A stretch of DNA of 64,000 nucleotides from Microbispora siamensis (lineage in GTDB: Bacteria > Actinomycetota > Actinomycetes > Streptosporangiales > Streptosporangiaceae): contig NZ_BOOF01000033.1 in the NCBI RefSeq assembly GCF_016863095.1, positions 93,605 through 157,604 on the forward strand, given 5' to 3'. Position numbers and translations under genes: made by a program. The notes under the pieces are model-generated. The model saw only the letters and a list, made by a program, of their open reading frames with translations, was not told where the DNA came from and did no database searches. Positions 49,046 through 57,233 of the stretch are shown piece by piece. The number at the start of each line of letters is the position of its first letter. Positions within the stretch are counted from its first letter, which is position 1.

Positions 49046-49582
49046 GTGGCGAATTCGATCAGAACAGAACGGCTCGTGCTGCGGCGCTGGCGCGAGGAGG
49101 ACAGGGAGCCCTTCGCCGCTCTGAACGCCGATCCTGTCGTCATGGAGCACTTCCCGGCCACGCTCTCCCGCGAGGAGAGCGACGCGCTGGTCGAGCGCAT
49201 CGAGGCCGGGTTCGACGAGCGCGGGTTCGGGTGGTGGGCGGTCGAGGCGGACGGGGAGTTCATCGGCTTCACAGGGCTGTCGGTCCCGAGGTTCACCGCC
49301 CACTTCACGCCGTGCGTGGAGATCGGCTGGCGGCTCGCCCGCTCCGCCTGGGGGCGCGGGTACGCCACGGAGGCGGCGCGGGCGTCGCTGGAGGACGGGT
49401 TCGGCCGGGTCGGCCTGACCGAGGTCGTCTCGTTCACGGCGGTGCGGAACGTCCGCTCGCAGGCGGTCATGCGACGGCTCGGGATGACCCACGACCCGGC
49501 CGGGGACTTCGACCACCCGGTGCTTCCCGAGGGGCACCCGCTGCGCCGACACGTGCTGTACCGGATCCGGAGGCAGGGGTGA
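49046..49582 (+). CDS. GNAT family N-acetyltransferase (RimJ/RimL type)
   Basis: 178 residues: SIRTERLVLRRWREEDREPFAALNADPVVMEHFP at the N-terminus, VEIGWRLARSAWGRGYATEAARASLEDGF as the acetyl-CoA pyrophosphate-binding region, and VSFTAVRNVRSQAVMRRLGMTHDPAGDF at the end. Typical acetyltransferase_3 family; it could modify a protein N-terminus or small amine. GTG 49046 appears leaderless, with TATCGT 6 nt upstream. It overlaps the following epimerase gene (GTGA). Confidence 0.9.
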   Translation: MANSIRTERLVLRRWREEDREPFAALNADPVVMEHFPATLSREESDALVERIEAGFDERGFGWWAVEADGEFIGFTGLSVPRFTAHFTPCVEIGWRLARSAWGRGYATEAARASLEDGFGRVGLTEVVSFTAVRNVRSQAVMRRLGMTHDPAGDFDHPVLPEGHPLRRHVLYRIRRQG

Positions 49583-50580
49583 GCGGCATGCGGTTGCTGG
49601 TGCTGGGCGGCACGACGTTCGTCGGCCGATGGGTGGTCACGGCCGCGGTGGAGCGCGGCTGGCACGTCACCACGTTCACCCGTGGGCTCGCGGGATGGGC
49701 CCACCCCGGGGCCGAGGCGGTGACCGGTGACCGGCTCCGCCCGGCCGACCTGGCCCCGCTCGCCGAGGGCCGCTGGGACGCCGTGGTGGACACCTGGGCC
49801 GGCGCGCCCCGGGCCGTGCGCGACAGCGCCCGCGCGCTGGCCGGGTGCGCGGACAGGTATGTGTACGTCTCCAGCAGGGCGGTGTACGCGCCCCCGACGC
49901 CGGCCGGCCTGAACGAGGACTGGCCCACGGTCGAGGCGTCCGCGGACGCCGGGGACATCGACTACGCCCCCAACAAGCGGGGCGGCGAGATCGCCGTGGA
50001 GGAGGCCTTCGGCGACCGCGCCGTGCTGGCGAGGGCAGGGCTGATCCTCGGGCCGTACGAGCTCCCCGGACGGCTGCCGCACTGGCTGCTGCGAGCCGCG
50101 CGGGGCGGGGAGATGCTCGCCCCCGGCCCGGCCGGCCAGCCGTTCCGCTACGTGGACGTACGGGACCTCGTGGCCTGGCTCCTCGACGCGGCCGAGGGCG
50201 GCGTCTCGGGCCAGGTCAACCTGGTCAACCCGGAGGAGCACGCCACGACCCGGGACCTGCTGGAGTCCGCGGTCGCCGTGACCGGCGGGCTGACGGAGCT
50301 GGTCTGGGTCGAGCCCGAGGCGATCGAGGCCGCCGGGATCGACCGGTGGGCGGCGCTGCCGGGATGGATCCCGCCCGGTCCGGCGCAGGCCGGGCTCATC
50401 CGGACCGACGTCGGCCGGGCCCTGGCGACCGGGCTGCGGTGCCGTCCGGTGGTGGAGACCGTCGCCGACACGTGGGCGTGGCTGACCGGGTCCGGCGAGA
50501 CCCCCGAGTTCCCGCCCGGGCTCGACCCCGCCGAGGAGCGGGCCGTGATCGACGCCTGGCGGCGGTCGGCGCGCCCCTGA
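49579..50580 (+). CDS. NAD-dependent epimerase/dehydratase (SDR) family protein
   Basis: About 333 residues. N-terminal dinucleotide-binding motif MRLLVLGGTTFVGRWVVTAA, YVYVSSRAVYAPP (catalytic Ser region), IDYAPNKRGGEIAVEEAF with the Y-x-x-x-K-type pair (YAPNK), and ARAGLILGPYELPGRLPHWLLRAARGG. This is the reductase/epimerase group common in actinomycetes, substrate unknown. GTG 49579 overlaps the GNAT stop and has GGAGG 5 nt upstream; ATG 49588 is the alternative. Co-transcribed with the GNAT gene. Confidence 0.88.
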   Translation: MSGMRLLVLGGTTFVGRWVVTAAVERGWHVTTFTRGLAGWAHPGAEAVTGDRLRPADLAPLAEGRWDAVVDTWAGAPRAVRDSARALAGCADRYVYVSSRAVYAPPTPAGLNEDWPTVEASADAGDIDYAPNKRGGEIAVEEAFGDRAVLARAGLILGPYELPGRLPHWLLRAARGGEMLAPGPAGQPFRYVDVRDLVAWLLDAAEGGVSGQVNLVNPEEHATTRDLLESAVAVTGGLTELVWVEPEAIEAAGIDRWAALPGWIPPGPAQAGLIRTDVGRALATGLRCRPVVETVADTWAWLTGSGETPEFPPGLDPAEERAVIDAWRRSARP

Positions 50581-50668
50581 CGCACGTGGTGGGGCCGGCT
50601 CCCCGCCCTCGGCGGTCGGCGTCGTGGTCCTGCTGGAGGAGATCCGGGCCGTCGGGTGACGCCGGGAC

Positions 50669-51574
50669 TCAGGCGGCTGCCGTCAGGTCGCGGATCGCCC
50701 GCAGCACCTCCTCGGCCCGCTCGATGTGGAGGTGCTGATGGGAGGCGCCCTCGATCACGCGCTGCTCTCCCGCGGGCACCGAGCGGGCGATCCCCGCGTG
50801 CAGGGCGCGCACCCCGTCGTGCGCCTCACGCACCACCTCCTCCGGCATGAACTTCGCCCAGTAGGGGTTCACGCCGCCCGCGGTCAGCACGATCAGCGGG
50901 ACGTCGGGCAGCGGTCCGCCGTCACGCAGCTCGCCGTAGATCTCGGTCTCGAAGTTCTCCGTCTCAGAAAGGCTCGTCCGCCACGACGCCAGGTGGTGGT
51001 CGATCAGCGCCTCGCGCACCGGCGCGGGCCACTCGGCGTACAGGCGGGCGTACGCCTCGCGGGCGGCCCGGCGCTGCTCGTCGGTCAGCTCCGGCATCCG
51101 CGCCGGGTCCGGGCGCATCTGCTCCGCCAGTTCGGCGGCCTGCGCCGGCATGTGGTCGAGGATGTCCTCGTGGCCGGGGTCCAGCAGGAGGAGACCGGCG
51201 ACCTCGCCGGGGAAGAGCTGCGCGTACCGGCGCGCGTAGAAGGCGCCGAGGGAGTGGCCGACCAGGAGGAACGGCCCGGGAACCGCCGCGGCCCGCAGGA
51301 GGTCGCGCAGTTCGGCGGCGACCTCGGCCGCGCTGCGGGGGAGGGGCACGGAGGTGCTCCAGCCCGTGCCGGCGCGGTCGTACAGCACGCTCGTGGCGAA
51401 CGCCGCCGCGCCCTCCTGGACGTTGAGGAAGTCGAGGCCCACCAGGCCCGCGCCGGGCAGGAACACCACGCTCGGCCCGCCCGAGCCCGAGCGGTGCAGC
51501 ATCAGCCGCCGTTCTCCGACGTCGTACAGGCGCCCCAGTGGCGGCGCCGTTGTCCCCGATGACGGTCGTCCCAT
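50669..51574 (-). CDS. Alpha/beta hydrolase
   Basis: 301 residues: PSVVFLPGAGLVGLDFLNVQEGAAAFATSVLYDRAGTGWS, nucleophile elbow FLLVGHSLGAFYARRYAQLFPGEVAGLLLLDPGHED, and catalytic His in VIEGASHQHLHIERAEEV. No signal peptide. ATG 51574 has GGAGGG 7 nt upstream. Divergent from an ArsR-like regulator across a perfect 20-bp inverted repeat, so it is likely regulated by it. Confidence 0.9.
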   Translation of the reverse strand: MGRPSSGTTAPPLGRLYDVGERRLMLHRSGSGGPSVVFLPGAGLVGLDFLNVQEGAAAFATSVLYDRAGTGWSTSVPLPRSAAEVAAELRDLLRAAAVPGPFLLVGHSLGAFYARRYAQLFPGEVAGLLLLDPGHEDILDHMPAQAAELAEQMRPDPARMPELTDEQRRAAREAYARLYAEWPAPVREALIDHHLASWRTSLSETENFETEIYGELRDGGPLPDVPLIVLTAGGVNPYWAKFMPEEVVREAHDGVRALHAGIARSVPAGEQRVIEGASHQHLHIERAEEVLRAIRDLTAAA

Positions 51575-51595
51575 GCCGGTCCCTCCCATAATGAT

Positions 51596-51615
51596 CGTTC
51601 GCATTTCTGCGAACG
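51596..51615. promoter_or_regulatory. Inverted-repeat operator between hydrolase and ArsR-like regulator
   Basis: CGTTCGCA-TTTC-TGCGAACG: perfect 8-bp arms with a 4-bp centre, in the 67 bp between divergent start codons. A looser copy of the half-site (GTGCGATCATTCG) lies at 51625-51637, closer to the regulator ATG. Confidence 0.65.
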
Positions 51616-51641
51616 GTAGCACACGTGCGATCATTCGGACC

Positions 51642-52187
51642 ATGGACGTGATGGACGTGCTCGCGCATCCGGTGCGGCTGCGCGTCGTGCAGGCGCTCGC
51701 CGGTGGGCGGGTTCTCACGACCTCGCAGTTGTGCGAGCGCATATCGGATGTGCACAAAGCGACCGTCTACCGCCACGTGAGCGCGCTCACCGACGCCGGC
51801 GTGCTGGAGGTGGACGGCGAGCACCGCGTGCGCGGCGCGGTGGAACGGCGCTACCGGCTGCGCGAGCGCGTGGTGATCGACGCCGGCACCGTGGCGGCGA
51901 TGTCGCCGGAGGACCACCGGCGCACCTTCGCCACGGCGATGGCCGCGCTGATCTCCGAGTTCGACGCCTATCTCGGTCTGGACGGCGCCGATCCGGTGGC
52001 CGACGAGGTGGGTTACCGGCAGCACGTGCTCTGGCTGAGCCGGGAGGAACGCGCCGCGATGATCGAGGAGTTGCGTGCGGTCATCGTCGCGCGGATGAGG
52101 AACGAGCCCGCGCCGCACCGCAGGCGGCACCTGCTCAGCCCGATCCTGTTCCCGGTCGAGGCGCCCCCGCCGGACACCGGGGCGTGA
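51642..52187 (+). CDS. ArsR-like helix-turn-helix transcriptional regulator
   Basis: 181 residues: MDVMDVLAHPVRLRVVQALA then TTSQLCERISDVHKATVYRHVSALTDAGVLEVDGEHRVRGAVERRYRL forms a winged helix of the HTH_20/ArsR type; the C-terminal half (MSPEDHRRTFATAMAALISEFDAYL...) is a helical effector domain. The stop overlaps the start of the TauE-like gene (GTGA). Likely to bind the inverted repeat at 51596 and control both the divergent hydrolase and its own operon. Confidence 0.87.
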   Translation: MDVMDVLAHPVRLRVVQALAGGRVLTTSQLCERISDVHKATVYRHVSALTDAGVLEVDGEHRVRGAVERRYRLRERVVIDAGTVAAMSPEDHRRTFATAMAALISEFDAYLGLDGADPVADEVGYRQHVLWLSREERAAMIEELRAVIVARMRNEPAPHRRRHLLSPILFPVEAPPPDTGA

Positions 52188-52936
52188 CCGGCCTCGGGGA
52201 CGTCGCGCTGCTGGCCGCCGCCGGGGTGCTCGCCGGGGTGGTCGGCACCGCGGGCGGCATCACCTCGCTCATCTCCTATCCGGCCCTGCTCGCGGCGGGC
52301 CTTCCCGCCCTCGCGGCGAACGTGGCCAACATCGTCGCGATCGTCGCCTGCTGGCCCGGATCGGCCCTGGCCTCGCAGCCCGAACTGCGCGGGAAGGGGC
52401 CGTGGCTGCGGCGGTGGGTGCCGCTGTCCGCGCTCGGCGGGGCGGCCGGGTCGGCGTTGCTGCTGTCCACCCCGTCCGATGTCTTCGCCCGCGTCGTGCC
52501 GTTCCTCGTGGCCGCGGGTTCGCTGGCGTTGCTCGCGCAGCCCCGGCTCGCCGTACGCCACGAGCGGCGCGGTTCACCTGACGCCGTGCTTCCGCTCGGG
52601 CTGACCGCCCTGTCGGTCTACAACGGGTACTTCGGCGCGGGGTCGGGGGTGATGATCCTCGCCCTCCTCCTGGTGACCGCCGAGCCGCGGCTGCCCGCCG
52701 CCAACGCGCTGAAGAACATGCTTCTCGGCGCCGGCGCCCTGGTCTCCGCCGCCGGATTCGCCGTCTTCGGGCCCGTCGACTGGGCCGCCGTCGCCCCTCT
52801 CGCCGTGGGCCTGTTCGCCGGGTCCACGCTCGGCCCCCGGGTCACCCGGCGCCTGCCGGCCGGGCTGCTGCGCTGGCTGGTCGCCCTGATCGGCCTCGGC
52901 CTGGCGGTCCGCCTGTGGGTCGCGCCCGGCAGCTGA
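52184..52936 (+). CDS. TauE/SafE family sulfite exporter-like permease
   Basis: 250-residue membrane protein with about seven or eight helices: VALLAAAGVLAGVVGTAGGITSLISYPALLAAGLPALAANVANIVAIV, WVPLSALGGAAGSALLLST, VVPFLVAAGSLALLAQP, and the second repeat ALSVYNGYFGAGSGVMILALLLVTAEPRLPAANALKNMLLGAGALVSAAGF. The paired G-GxG-P repeats are typical of TauE/SafE, which move sulfite, sulfoacetate or similar anions. Translationally coupled to the ArsR-like gene. Confidence 0.92.
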   Translation: MTGLGDVALLAAAGVLAGVVGTAGGITSLISYPALLAAGLPALAANVANIVAIVACWPGSALASQPELRGKGPWLRRWVPLSALGGAAGSALLLSTPSDVFARVVPFLVAAGSLALLAQPRLAVRHERRGSPDAVLPLGLTALSVYNGYFGAGSGVMILALLLVTAEPRLPAANALKNMLLGAGALVSAAGFAVFGPVDWAAVAPLAVGLFAGSTLGPRVTRRLPAGLLRWLVALIGLGLAVRLWVAPGS

Positions 52937-53005
52937 TCGCCGATCGCACGTGTGCGGCGGGTGGACCAGGTCGACCCAGGAGCTCCGGAATGACCGCGGG
53001 GGCGT

Positions 53006-53389
53006 TCAGCCCGCTGTCGCACCGGCGGGGTTCGCGTCGTCGCCGAGATACGTCCCATACCCGTCGACAACCAGCGGGCCGTCGAAGATCAGCACCTCGT
53101 TGACCAGGCCGCCCTTCTGGTTCCGGTAGTTGATGACCAGGCAGTCGACGCCGACGTAGGAGCCGAGGACCTCGAACCGCAGGTCGGGGATGCGCCGCAG
53201 CCCCTCCTCCCAGTAGGCGCGCAGCGCCGCCTTGCCCCGGATGGTCCCATCGCCGCCCACAAGCTGCGCCGCGACCGGCGAACGGAACGTCACGTCCTCC
53301 GCGAAGTGGGCCAACACCGCGTCCACGTCATGGGCGTTCCACGCCTTGACCCAGCTGTCCACGAACTCCCGCACCAGAACATGATCCAT
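53006..53389 (-). CDS. NTF2-like / SnoaL-like domain protein
   Basis: 127 residues: VREFVDSWVKAWNAHDVDAVLAHFAEDVTFRSPVAAQLVGGDGTIRGKAALRAYWEEGLRRIPDLRFEVLGSYVGVDCLVINYRNQKGGLVNEVLIFDG, the nuclear-transport-factor-2 fold. Substrate unknown. ATG 53389 has CATAAT 7 nt upstream and no Shine-Dalgarno, so the transcript is probably leaderless. Divergent from a TetR gene with 67 bp between starts; the TetR protein is the likely regulator. Confidence 0.87.
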   Translation of the reverse strand: MDHVLVREFVDSWVKAWNAHDVDAVLAHFAEDVTFRSPVAAQLVGGDGTIRGKAALRAYWEEGLRRIPDLRFEVLGSYVGVDCLVINYRNQKGGLVNEVLIFDGPLVVDGYGTYLGDDANPAGATAG

Positions 53390-53420
53390 ACACGCGATTA
53401 TGTCACGAGCAGAGTTTGAT

Positions 53421-53449
53421 TTGACCCATCCATAAATTGAATATAGGTA
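53421..53449 (+). promoter_or_regulatory. Promoter of the TetR gene at 53.5 kb (leaderless start)
   Basis: TTGACC (53421-53426), a 17-bp A/T-rich spacer and TAGGTA (53444-53449) place transcription initiation at or next to the ATG at 53457. The A/T-rich segment differs sharply from the surrounding GC-rich DNA and probably includes the TetR operator. Confidence 0.55.
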
Positions 53450-53456
53450 TGACTCC

Positions 53457-54059
53457 ATGGAAAGTGAGACCAGGCGCCCGTACCGTATGGGTGCCCGGGC
53501 CGCGGCCGTGGAGGTCACGCGTACGCGCGTGCTGGAGGCGGCGGCCGCGCTGTGGTCGCGGCGCTGGTACGACGACGTCACGCTGCAGCACGTCGCCGAC
53601 GAGGCGGGTGTGTCGGTGCAGACGATCGTCAACCACTTCGGCGGCAAGGACGGGCTGGCCGACGCCGTCGCCGACCTGGTGGCGTCGCAAGCGGCGGTCT
53701 CCCGTCAGGCGCCGACCGGTGATGTGGCGGCGATCGTGGCCGTGCTCTTCGAGGACTACGAGCGGCACGGCGACGCCAACGTGCTCTGGACCGCGCAGAT
53801 GGACCGCGTCCCGGCGATCGCCCGGGCGGCCGCCCACGCCCGCGCACAGCATCGGGAGTGGCTGGAACGGGTCTTCGCCGACCGCCTCCCGGCCCCGGGG
53901 CCCGCCCGCGAGCATGCGCTGAACCTGCACTACGCCGCCACGGACGTCTACCTGTGGAAGCTGTGGCGGCGCGACCTCGGCCTGGCGCGTGAGGACGCCG
54001 AACGTGCCATGTGCGACCTGCTGACCTCGATCGACCCCCGGAAGAGCCGCGATGCGTAA
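53457..54059 (+). CDS. TetR/AcrR family transcriptional regulator
   Basis: 200 residues: VEVTRTRVLEAAAALWSRRWYDDVTLQHVADEAGVSVQTIVNHFGGKDGLADAVADLVA is the HTH; the rest is a helical ligand domain. ATG 53457 has no Shine-Dalgarno and sits directly after a promoter, suggesting a leaderless mRNA. Its stop overlaps the start of a ruined glycosyltransferase gene by 8 nt, the remains of a TetR-target operon. It probably also represses the divergent NTF2-like gene. Confidence 0.88.
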   Translation: MESETRRPYRMGARAAAVEVTRTRVLEAAAALWSRRWYDDVTLQHVADEAGVSVQTIVNHFGGKDGLADAVADLVASQAAVSRQAPTGDVAAIVAVLFEDYERHGDANVLWTAQMDRVPAIARAAAHARAQHREWLERVFADRLPAPGPAREHALNLHYAATDVYLWKLWRRDLGLAREDAERAMCDLLTSIDPRKSRDA

Positions 54060-54632
54060 GAAGTTCCTGTTCGCCACCTGGTCGGGCGGCGGAGCCGTGC
54101 CGCCCGTCCTGTCGATCGCCCGCGCGCTGCGCGAACGCGGCCACGACGTCCGGGTGCTGAGCACATGCTGCTCGGCGCGCTCACGGGCGGCGAGGCCGCC
54201 GGGATTCCTCTGGTCTCGCTGGTGACGACCCTCTACCTGTTCCCCACCCCGGGGGCGCCGCCGCCCGGTCCTGGCCTCGCCCCCGCCTCGGGCGTGCTCG
54301 GTGATCGACGCGTTCGATCGCGTCCACCGGCTGCTCGTGCTGTCCCCGCGTGCGCTCGACTACCCCGGCAGGCGCTTCCCCGCCCACCTGCGGCACGTCG
54401 GCCCGCGGCTCGACGACCCGGCCTGGGCCGGGGAGCTGGAGCTGCCCTCCACGAGCCCTCGTATCGGCGCGAAGCGCGGCGCCTGGCGGCCGAGATCGCC
54501 GCCGAGACGGCCACCGACCGAGCGGTCGCCGAACTCGAGGCCCTCGCCGGACGAGCGACCGGCAGGGCCGAGGGCGCTCCCCCGTGCGACCCGGCCGAAC
54601 CGTCCGGGCCATCGCCGACGTTGTCGAACTGA
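54052..54632 (+). pseudogene. Degenerate MGT/UGT-type glycosyltransferase
   Basis: The N-terminus is intact (MRKKFLFATWSGGGAVPPVL then SIARALRERGHDVRVLS), as in macrolide-type GT1 enzymes. After about 39 codons the frame breaks into a stop. The next piece reads HMLLGALTGGEAAGIPLVSLVTTLYLFPTPGAPPPGPGL in another frame, then VIDAFDRVHRLLVLSPRALDYPGRRFPAHLRHVGPRLDDPAWAGELELP in a third, and finally RREARRLAAEIAAETATDRAVAELEALAG back in the second. About 190 codons remain of roughly 400, and the nucleotide-sugar-binding C-terminal domain is almost entirely lost. It had been co-transcribed with the TetR gene. Confidence 0.85.
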
Positions 54633-54656
54633 TCGTCGGCACGGCTCCACCCTTCG

Positions 54657-55445
54657 TCAGGAAGCCGCGTCTCCTGGGTGGTCCACGCGCTCCAGCTTGG
54701 TCCAGCCGGTCCAGCCTCGCCTCTTCAGCAGCCCGATCAGCCGACGGGCCGGCGGCACGGTGTCGAACGCCAGCGCGTCCATCAGCCTGACCATCGCTGG
54801 CTCCATATCGACGTCGTCGACATAGTCCTCGCCCTTCTCCTCGGCCATCTGCGTGAAATAGGCAGCCAGTTCATCGGCCAGTTCCACCAGCTCCGGATCG
54901 TCGGATGTCCGATCGAGAGCCTTGCCCAGGCTGCGATAGAAGTCGACGAACCGCGGATCGGCGATCTGCTCCCGCTTGCGTGCCATCCACTCCGGGACTC
55001 GCTCGGGTGAATGCGCGGCCAGCAGGATCCAGCCGTCGCGCTCGACCTGGACGATCCGCTCGTCGATCCCCAGCGCCCGCAGCCGATCGAGATACGCGAC
55101 CACCTCCGGGGGCAGCACCAGGCTGTGCCCGGAGGCGAGCCGGGCGATCCGCTCCCGGTGCCGCTGCCGCTGCCGGATCTCGGCCCGCAGCCGCCTGTCG
55201 ATGTCCGCGACCGCCGCGGCGAACTCCTCCTCGTCGGCCTGCAGCAGCTCCCGCACCCGCGCCAGCGGGACCCCGGCCTCGGCGAGGGTCCGGATCTTGA
55301 TCAGCTCGATCACGGCGCCGGCGTCGTACCTGCGGTAGCCGGAGTCGTCCCGCTCCGGCTCCGGCAGCAGTCCTCTGGCGTGATAGTGCCGCACCGCACG
55401 CACCGTCACTCCGGCGTACGACGCCAGCTCACCGATGGTCAGCAT
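54657..55445 (-). CDS. MerR family transcriptional regulator
   Basis: 262 residues: MLTIGELASYAGVTVRAVRH and YHARGLLPEPERDDSGYRRYDAGAVIELIKIRTLAEAGVPLARVRELL form the MerR winged helix, then a coiled coil (ADIDRRLRAEIRQRQRHRERIARL) and a long C-terminal helical sensor domain unlike the metal-binding MerR proteins. It follows an alpha/beta hydrolase gene by 23 nt and is probably co-transcribed with it. A 13-bp palindrome about 110 bp upstream of the hydrolase ATG is a candidate binding site. Confidence 0.9.
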   Translation of the reverse strand: MLTIGELASYAGVTVRAVRHYHARGLLPEPERDDSGYRRYDAGAVIELIKIRTLAEAGVPLARVRELLQADEEEFAAAVADIDRRLRAEIRQRQRHRERIARLASGHSLVLPPEVVAYLDRLRALGIDERIVQVERDGWILLAAHSPERVPEWMARKREQIADPRFVDFYRSLGKALDRTSDDPELVELADELAAYFTQMAEEKGEDYVDDVDMEPAMVRLMDALAFDTVPPARRLIGLLKRRGWTGWTKLERVDHPGDAAS

Positions 55446-55468
55446 GGCACCAGCCTTTCAAACGGTGT

Positions 55469-56269
55469 TCAAGGAGTCGCCTGGCCGACCGGGCCGTGCG
55501 TACTCCGGATGATCTGCGCGATTTCCGTGGCGTGGGTGAAGACCAGCCGGTGGTCGGCATCGAGCCGGAACATGGCGATGTGCGGCTGCTCCCGGACGAG
55601 CCGCTCGCCGCCGGCACGCCAGTTCCGGTTAAGCCGCCGCGCATGCCCGTCGGCGCTGTCGCCGGCCATCGCGGTGGACATGATCACACTGATCGGCAGG
55701 TCGATCCGCTTGTACCGGTCAAGAATCCCGGACCGCACCGCATCGATCTCGACGTTCAGGTCGAGAATCTCCTGGGCGGTGAGCAACACCTGACGCGGGG
55801 TGCCCCGCTCGGCCGCCTGCTGTGCCGCCATGTCCTCCCACATGGCGCGGAACTCCGGCAGAACGGCCTCGGTGACGAACGGTTCGGGCACCGGGTTCGC
55901 GCCGTCGATGAGAACGAGCCCGGCGACGCCGCCAGGATGCTCGGAGGCATAGTGCACGGCGAGGTCCGCGCCCAGCGAGTAGCCCACAAGCACGGGCGGA
56001 GCGTCCAGACCCAGGCGTCCCAGCTCGGCCATCACAGCGACCAGATCGCTGAGGAACGCCTCGAAGGAATACCGGTCGGCGGCCGAGGCGAGCCCGTGGC
56101 CTCGCAGGTCGAAGGTCACCACGTCATGGTCGCACCGCAGCAGATCGGCCAGCTCGTGCAGGTCGGCCTGCGTCGAGTTCAGCCCAGGGCACAGGACCAG
56201 CGGTCGTCCCCGACCGCCGCGAGACACCGGGATAGTGACGCCGTCGTGGTGAATCGTGAAGTGCCGCAT
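55469..56269 (-). CDS. Alpha/beta hydrolase
   Basis: 266 residues: VTIPVSRGGRGRPLVLCPGLNSTQADLHELADLLRCDHDVVTFDLRGHGLASAADRYSF, nucleophile elbow PPVLVGYSLGADLAVHYASEHPGGVAGLVLIDGANP, and catalytic His in RLDADHRLVFTHATEIAQII. Cytoplasmic by appearance. ATG 56269 follows a GAGAGG/ACAGGA stretch; the frame stays open upstream but is not conserved there. Operon with the MerR gene downstream. Confidence 0.88.
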   Translation of the reverse strand: MRHFTIHHDGVTIPVSRGGRGRPLVLCPGLNSTQADLHELADLLRCDHDVVTFDLRGHGLASAADRYSFEAFLSDLVAVMAELGRLGLDAPPVLVGYSLGADLAVHYASEHPGGVAGLVLIDGANPVPEPFVTEAVLPEFRAMWEDMAAQQAAERGTPRQVLLTAQEILDLNVEIDAVRSGILDRYKRIDLPISVIMSTAMAGDSADGHARRLNRNWRAGGERLVREQPHIAMFRLDADHRLVFTHATEIAQIIRSTHGPVGQATP

Positions 56270-56380
56270 CGTCCTGTCGCCTCTCTCGGCCCGCTCCCCA
56301 GCGCCGCCGTACGGTTTGCGCAGCCCGGAGACGTTCGTCGCACTGGTTGTCCTGGTCATGCCACCATGCTGGGAGATTGA

Positions 56381-56393
56381 CCCTGCGTCAGGG
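56381..56393. promoter_or_regulatory. Palindrome upstream of the hydrolase-MerR operon
   Basis: CCCTG-CGT-CAGGG, embedded in TTGACCCTGCGTCAGGGGCA. Short dyads of this kind within a TTGACC-containing promoter are typical MerR-family sites; it lies 112 bp upstream of the hydrolase ATG. No good 19-bp-spaced -10 was found, so this remains tentative. Confidence 0.4.
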
Positions 56394-56488
56394 GCAAACC
56401 GTCGCGGTGACGCACCGCCGCGACCGACGGCGTTGGCCCACATACGGGCCGGGACGACTCTCCTACGTGCGCGCTGCGTTTGTCCGCC

Positions 56489-57172
56489 ATGGCGGCACCG
56501 CACTACCGTGCCCACGTGGATCTCTTCGCGCGCTCGTGGGCGGCATTGCGCAGAACGGTCGCCGAACTCCCGGACGAGGATTTCGCGCAGCCGTCCGGCT
56601 GCGCCGGCTGGCTCGTACGGGACCTGGTGTGCCACCTGGTGATCGACGCTCAGGACGTCCTGATCACCCTCGTGACCCCGGCGGAATCGGAACCGACCCG
56701 TGACGCGGTGACCTATTGGGAGGTCTCGGGAACGCCGCCGACGGGCGACGACCCGCTCGACGCGCTGGTCGTCCGGCTGGCCGCCGCCTACGAGGAGCCT
56801 CGGCTGCTCAAGTTCCACCTCGACGACGTCGGCTCCGCCGCCGGCCGCGCCGCGGGGCTCGCCGACCCGGGCCTTCGGGTCGGCACCCGCGGCGAGGTCC
56901 TCACCGCGGGCGACTACCTTTCTGCATACGTCCTGGAGTGGACGCTGCACCATCTCGACCTGGTCGCGCACCTCCCGGACGCGGCGCAACCGCCCGCCGA
57001 AGGGCTCGCCCGGTCCCGCGAGATGCTGGAGAAGATCGCCGGGGCCGCCTTCCCCGCGTCGTTCTCCGACAGGGACGCGCTGCTGGTCGGCACGGGACGC
57101 CGTGCTCCGACCGAGGCCGAGAAGGCGGAACTGGGCGAGCTGGCCGGGAAACTCCCATTCGTCCTCGGCTGA
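56489..57172 (+). CDS. Maleylpyruvate isomerase family mycothiol-dependent enzyme (DinB-like)
   Basis: About 227 residues. N-terminal MDMPI/DinB-like four-helix domain: YRAHVDLFARSWAALRRTVAELPDEDFAQPSGCAGWLVRDLVCHLVIDAQD, with metal-binding His in VCHLV and again in VLEWTLHHLDLVAHL. The C-terminal part is a short extension. Such enzymes use mycothiol as cofactor, in keeping with an actinobacterium; the substrate is unknown. ATG 56489 has no clear ribosome-binding site. Confidence 0.85.
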   Translation: MAAPHYRAHVDLFARSWAALRRTVAELPDEDFAQPSGCAGWLVRDLVCHLVIDAQDVLITLVTPAESEPTRDAVTYWEVSGTPPTGDDPLDALVVRLAAAYEEPRLLKFHLDDVGSAAGRAAGLADPGLRVGTRGEVLTAGDYLSAYVLEWTLHHLDLVAHLPDAAQPPAEGLARSREMLEKIAGAAFPASFSDRDALLVGTGRRAPTEAEKAELGELAGKLPFVLG

Positions 57173-57233
57173 TCGCCCGGATGCATCGTCGGCCCGGCCA
57201 CGCTGACGGGGACAGCTGGATTGTGCTCCGCGA

